Notes under the pieces: model-generated
The model's database searches: none
What the model was told of the DNA's origin: nothing
Seen by the model: only the letters and a program-made list of their open reading frames with translations
NCBI GenBank assembly: GCA_946482625.1
Contig: CAMLSH010000218.1
Coordinates: forward strand, 1-6,732
DNA from: an uncultured Opitutaceae bacterium
GTDB lineage: Bacteria; Verrucomicrobiota; Verrucomicrobiae; Opitutales; Opitutaceae
Reading direction: 5' to 3'
Length of the DNA: 6,732 nt
Made by a program: the position numbers and the translations under genes
Shown: positions 4,719 through 6,732 of the stretch, one piece after another
How positions within the stretch are numbered: the stretch's first letter is position 1
Layout of the letters: the number at the start of each line of letters is the position of its first letter

Positions 4719-6560
4719 ATGTCAGCCGAAACCACCGCGACTCCCGCCACGCCCGCACCCGCTCCCAGCGATTTCATCCGCGACATCGTTGCCCAGCACG
4801 TCGCCGAGCAACGGTATCCCAAAATCGTCACGCGGTTCCCACCCGAGCCCAACGGCTACCTCCACATCGGCCACGCGAAATCGATCTGTCTGAATTTCGG
4901 CATCGCCCGCGAAAACAATGGCCAATGCAACCTCCGCATGGACGACACCAACCCGGCGAAGGAGGATGTTGAATACGTCGACTCCATCATCGCCGACGTG
5001 AAATGGCTCATCGCCGGCTGGGCCGATCACTGCCTCGGCTTCAAAGCCAAAGGCGCCACCCCTGCGCTCACCACCGTCAACGGCAAACCCGACTACTACC
5101 TCGCCCCCGTCGCTCAGTCCTCCGCCTCCGAGTTTCACCCTTCACCCGTCACCCTTCACTCTTCGTCCTCCGCCGAGCCGTTCTTCGCCAGCGCCTACTT
5201 CGACCAGCTCTACGAATTCGCCGTCGCGCTCATCAAAAAAGGCAAAGCCTACGTCTGCGACCTGAGCCCCGAAGACACCGACCTCTACCGCGGTTCTCCC
5301 GACAAACCCGGTCGCGACTCGCCCTTCCGCACACGTTCCGTCGGAGAAAACCTCGATCTCTTCGCTCGCATGAAAGCCGGCGAGTTCCCCAACGGCGCCC
5401 GCTCCCTCCGCGCCAAGATCGACATGGCCGCCCCCAACATCTGGCTGCGCGACCCGCTCATCTACCGCATCCGCCACACCGCCCATCACCAGACCGGCGA
5501 CAAGTGGTGCATCTACCCGCTCTACGATTTCGCCCACTGCCTCAGCGACTATCTCGAAGGCATCACCCACTCGATCTGCACCGTGGAGTTCGAAGTCCAT
5601 CGTCCACTCTACGACTGGATTCTCGAAAGCCTCGAACTCGCCCGCCCGCTTCCGCACCAGTACGAATTCGCGAAGCTCATCCCGAGCTACATGATCGTGT
5701 CCAAGCGCCGCCTCATCCAGCTCGTGAACGAAAAAGTCGTCACCGGCTGGGATGATCCGCGCATGCCCACGATCTCCGGCCTGCGCCGCCGCGGTGTCAC
5801 CGCCGCCGCACTACGCCACTTCGTCATGGGCACCGGCGTCACCAAATTCAACGCGCTCACCGACATCGCCGTCTTCGAACACACCGTCCGCGAAGACCTC
5901 AACGCCCTCGCCCAGCGCCGCCTCGCCGTCCTCAGGCCGATCAAACTCGTCCTCACGAATATCGCCGAAGGCGAAATCATCGAGGTCGACGCCACCAACA
6001 ACCCGCAGGACGAAACGCCCACCACGCGCAAAGTCGCTCTCACGCGCGAAGTCTTCATCGAGTCCGACGACTTCGCCGAGGTGCCGCCGCCCAAATATTT
6101 CCGCCTAAAACCCGGCGGCGAAGTCCGCCTCAAGTACGCCTGCATCATCAAACTCGACGAGATCGTCAAAGATGCCTCGGGCAAACTTGTCGAACTCCGC
6201 TGCACCGCCGACCTCACCACGCGCGCCGGTGGCCCCAACTCCGACAAAAAAGTCAAAGGCACCATCCATTGGGTCAGCGCCACGAAGTGCCTCGACGCCG
6301 AAGTCCGCCTCTACGACCGCCTCTTCACCGTTCCCGAACCCGGCGCCGAAGACGACTTTCTCAAAGTCGTGAATTCCAAGTCACTCGAAGTCGTCACCGC
6401 GAAACTCGAATCCTCGCTCACCTCCGCGACACCGGACGACCGTTTCCAATTCGAGCGCCTCGGCTACTTCACGCTCGACGGCAAAGACTCCAAACCCGGC
6501 CACCCGGTTTTCACCCGCACAATCTCCCTGAAGGACGCCTGGGTCCCCGCGAAGAAATAA
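4719..6560 (+). CDS. glnS: Glutaminyl-tRNA synthetase with an insertion in the catalytic fold
   Basis: This class I aminoacyl-tRNA synthetase charges tRNA-Gln with glutamine in the cytoplasm. Key motifs are RFPPEPNGYLHIGHAKS (39-55, with HIGH at 49-52), RMDDTNP (73-79), GDKWCIYPLYDFAHC (260-274) and the KMSKS-type loop VSKR (327-330). GWDDPRMPTISGLRRRG (343-359) is also present. The C-terminal beta-barrel anticodon domain runs from about 405 to the end and includes KGTIHWVSA (513-521) and LYDRLF (531-536). The distinction from GluRS rests on these GlnRS-specific blocks and the C-terminal barrel. At 613 residues it is about 60 longer than the E. coli enzyme. Most of the excess is an insertion at about 104-153, between WLIAGWAD and SAYFDQLYEFA; the rest is mainly the Ala/Thr/Pro-rich N-terminus (1-16). 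The start is the ATG before MSAETT, with no Shine-Dalgarno. Organisms with GlnRS need not rely on the GatCAB route for Gln-tRNA. Confidence 0.97.
   Translation: MSAETTATPATPAPAPSDFIRDIVAQHVAEQRYPKIVTRFPPEPNGYLHIGHAKSICLNFGIARENNGQCNLRMDDTNPAKEDVEYVDSIIADVKWLIAGWADHCLGFKAKGATPALTTVNGKPDYYLAPVAQSSASEFHPSPVTLHSSSSAEPFFASAYFDQLYEFAVALIKKGKAYVCDLSPEDTDLYRGSPDKPGRDSPFRTRSVGENLDLFARMKAGEFPNGARSLRAKIDMAAPNIWLRDPLIYRIRHTAHHQTGDKWCIYPLYDFAHCLSDYLEGITHSICTVEFEVHRPLYDWILESLELARPLPHQYEFAKLIPSYMIVSKRRLIQLVNEKVVTGWDDPRMPTISGLRRRGVTAAALRHFVMGTGVTKFNALTDIAVFEHTVREDLNALAQRRLAVLRPIKLVLTNIAEGEIIEVDATNNPQDETPTTRKVALTREVFIESDDFAEVPPPKYFRLKPGGEVRLKYACIIKLDEIVKDASGKLVELRCTADLTTRAGGPNSDKKVKGTIHWVSATKCLDAEVRLYDRLFTVPEPGAEDDFLKVVNSKSLEVVTAKLESSLTSATPDDRFQFERLGYFTLDGKDSKPGHPVFTRTISLKDAWVPAKK
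5134..5168 (+). repeat. Heptanucleotide tandem repeat inside glnS
   Basis: Five consecutive 7-base units are seen: TTCACCC, TTCACCC, GTCACCC, TTCACTC and TTCGTCC, decaying towards the right. They encode the FHPSPVTLHSSS part of the insertion (residues 139-150). Since the unit is not a multiple of three, gain or loss of one unit would shift the glnS frame; only changes of three units (21 bases) would be tolerated. Confidence 0.7.
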
Positions 6561-6568
6561 TCCCGTAG

Positions 6569-6589
6569 GGCCTGAGCTCAGCTCAGGCC
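6569..6589 (+). terminator. Palindrome after glnS, possible terminator
   Basis: GGCCTGAGCT (6569-6578) and AGCTCAGGCC (6580-6589) are perfect inverted arms starting 8 bases after the glnS stop. A realistic RNA hairpin would keep 8 bp with a 5-base loop. Only two T residues follow, so it is not a canonical Rho-independent terminator; the position right behind the gene still suggests a 3'-end role. Confidence 0.4.
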
Positions 6590-6596
6590 TTCCGAG

Positions 6597-6699
6597 GTAA
6601 GGCGCGTTGTCCCCAACGCGCCGGTTGGACGCCTTACGCGAGTTCGTATCTCACAACCTGCGACATCGCTCCGATGTGTCAGGTTAGAGACAACGCGCC
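6597..6699. repeat. Nested inverted repeats downstream of glnS
   Basis: Several pairings overlap. GGCGCGTTG (6601-6609) pairs with CAACGCGCC (6614-6622) around TCCC. GTAAGGCG (6597-6604) could instead pair with CGCCTTAC (6630-6637). GGCGCGTTGT (6601-6610) also matches ACAACGCGCC (6690-6699) on the opposite strand. A separate hairpin has AACCTG (6655-6660) with CAGGTT (6680-6685) and ACATCG (6663-6668) with CGATGT (6672-6677), with a 2-by-2 internal mismatch and a CTC loop. Such density points to a dispersed palindromic repeat of REP or BIME type rather than a simple terminator, but copies elsewhere cannot be seen here. Confidence 0.5.
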
Positions 6700-6732
6700 C
6701 TGCCCGCGATCCCCGCCAGAATCCAGTCCGCG

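Noticed and set aside
6684..6732. Possible C-terminus of a minus-strand gene entering from the right (frame ending ADWILAGIAGRARCL, stop at 6686-6684)
   Set aside because: Only 15 codons are visible and they overlap the palindrome cluster, so coding cannot be supported.
1..6732. CRISPR array, tRNA, rRNA, IS element or phage genes
   Set aside because: I saw no regularly spaced direct repeats, cloverleaf-like sequence, transposase motifs or phage-type genes.

Overview
The window is GC-rich (by eye about 60%), densely coding and ordinary in style: five housekeeping or proteostasis genes, one small hypothetical membrane protein, and intergenic palindromes. The combination suggests a Verrucomicrobiota bacterium, perhaps of the Opitutaceae: a McsA/McsB pair outside a Bacillus-type ctsR operon, a glutaminyl-tRNA synthetase with a lineage-like insertion, a CBS-DRTGG pyrophosphatase, and no Shine-Dalgarno sequence before any start. 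The taxon is an inference from gene content and feel, not from a marker gene.

The left part (1-2246) is transcribed on the minus strand. Read in that direction it holds ilvE (branched-chain aminotransferase), then a 312-bp gap containing a hairpin and a good intrinsic terminator, then mcsA (zinc-finger activator), then mcsB (protein arginine kinase). McsB starts 4 bases after the mcsA stop and runs off the window at base 1. Both ilvE and mcsA have a TANNNT element ending 6 bases before the ATG, the layout of a leaderless transcript.

The right part (2358-6560) is on the plus strand. It holds a 59-aa single-pass membrane protein divergent from ilvE, then a 590-aa Mn-dependent family II inorganic pyrophosphatase with inserted CBS and DRTGG regulatory domains. 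A 306-bp gap with inverted repeats follows, then glnS. The glnS product carries an insertion of about 50 residues in its catalytic fold that is partly encoded by a heptanucleotide tandem repeat. Downstream of glnS the last 172 bases are a dense nest of palindromes (terminator or dispersed repeat) with no supportable gene.

The genes do not form one pathway. mcsA-mcsB act together in marking proteins for Clp proteolysis. Pyrophosphatase and GlnRS are linked loosely, since aminoacylation releases PPi that the former removes. I see no strong sign of a new multi-gene system. The most unusual signals are the GlnRS insertion with its 7-bp repeat, the leaderless-type starts, and the repeat-like intergenic structures.
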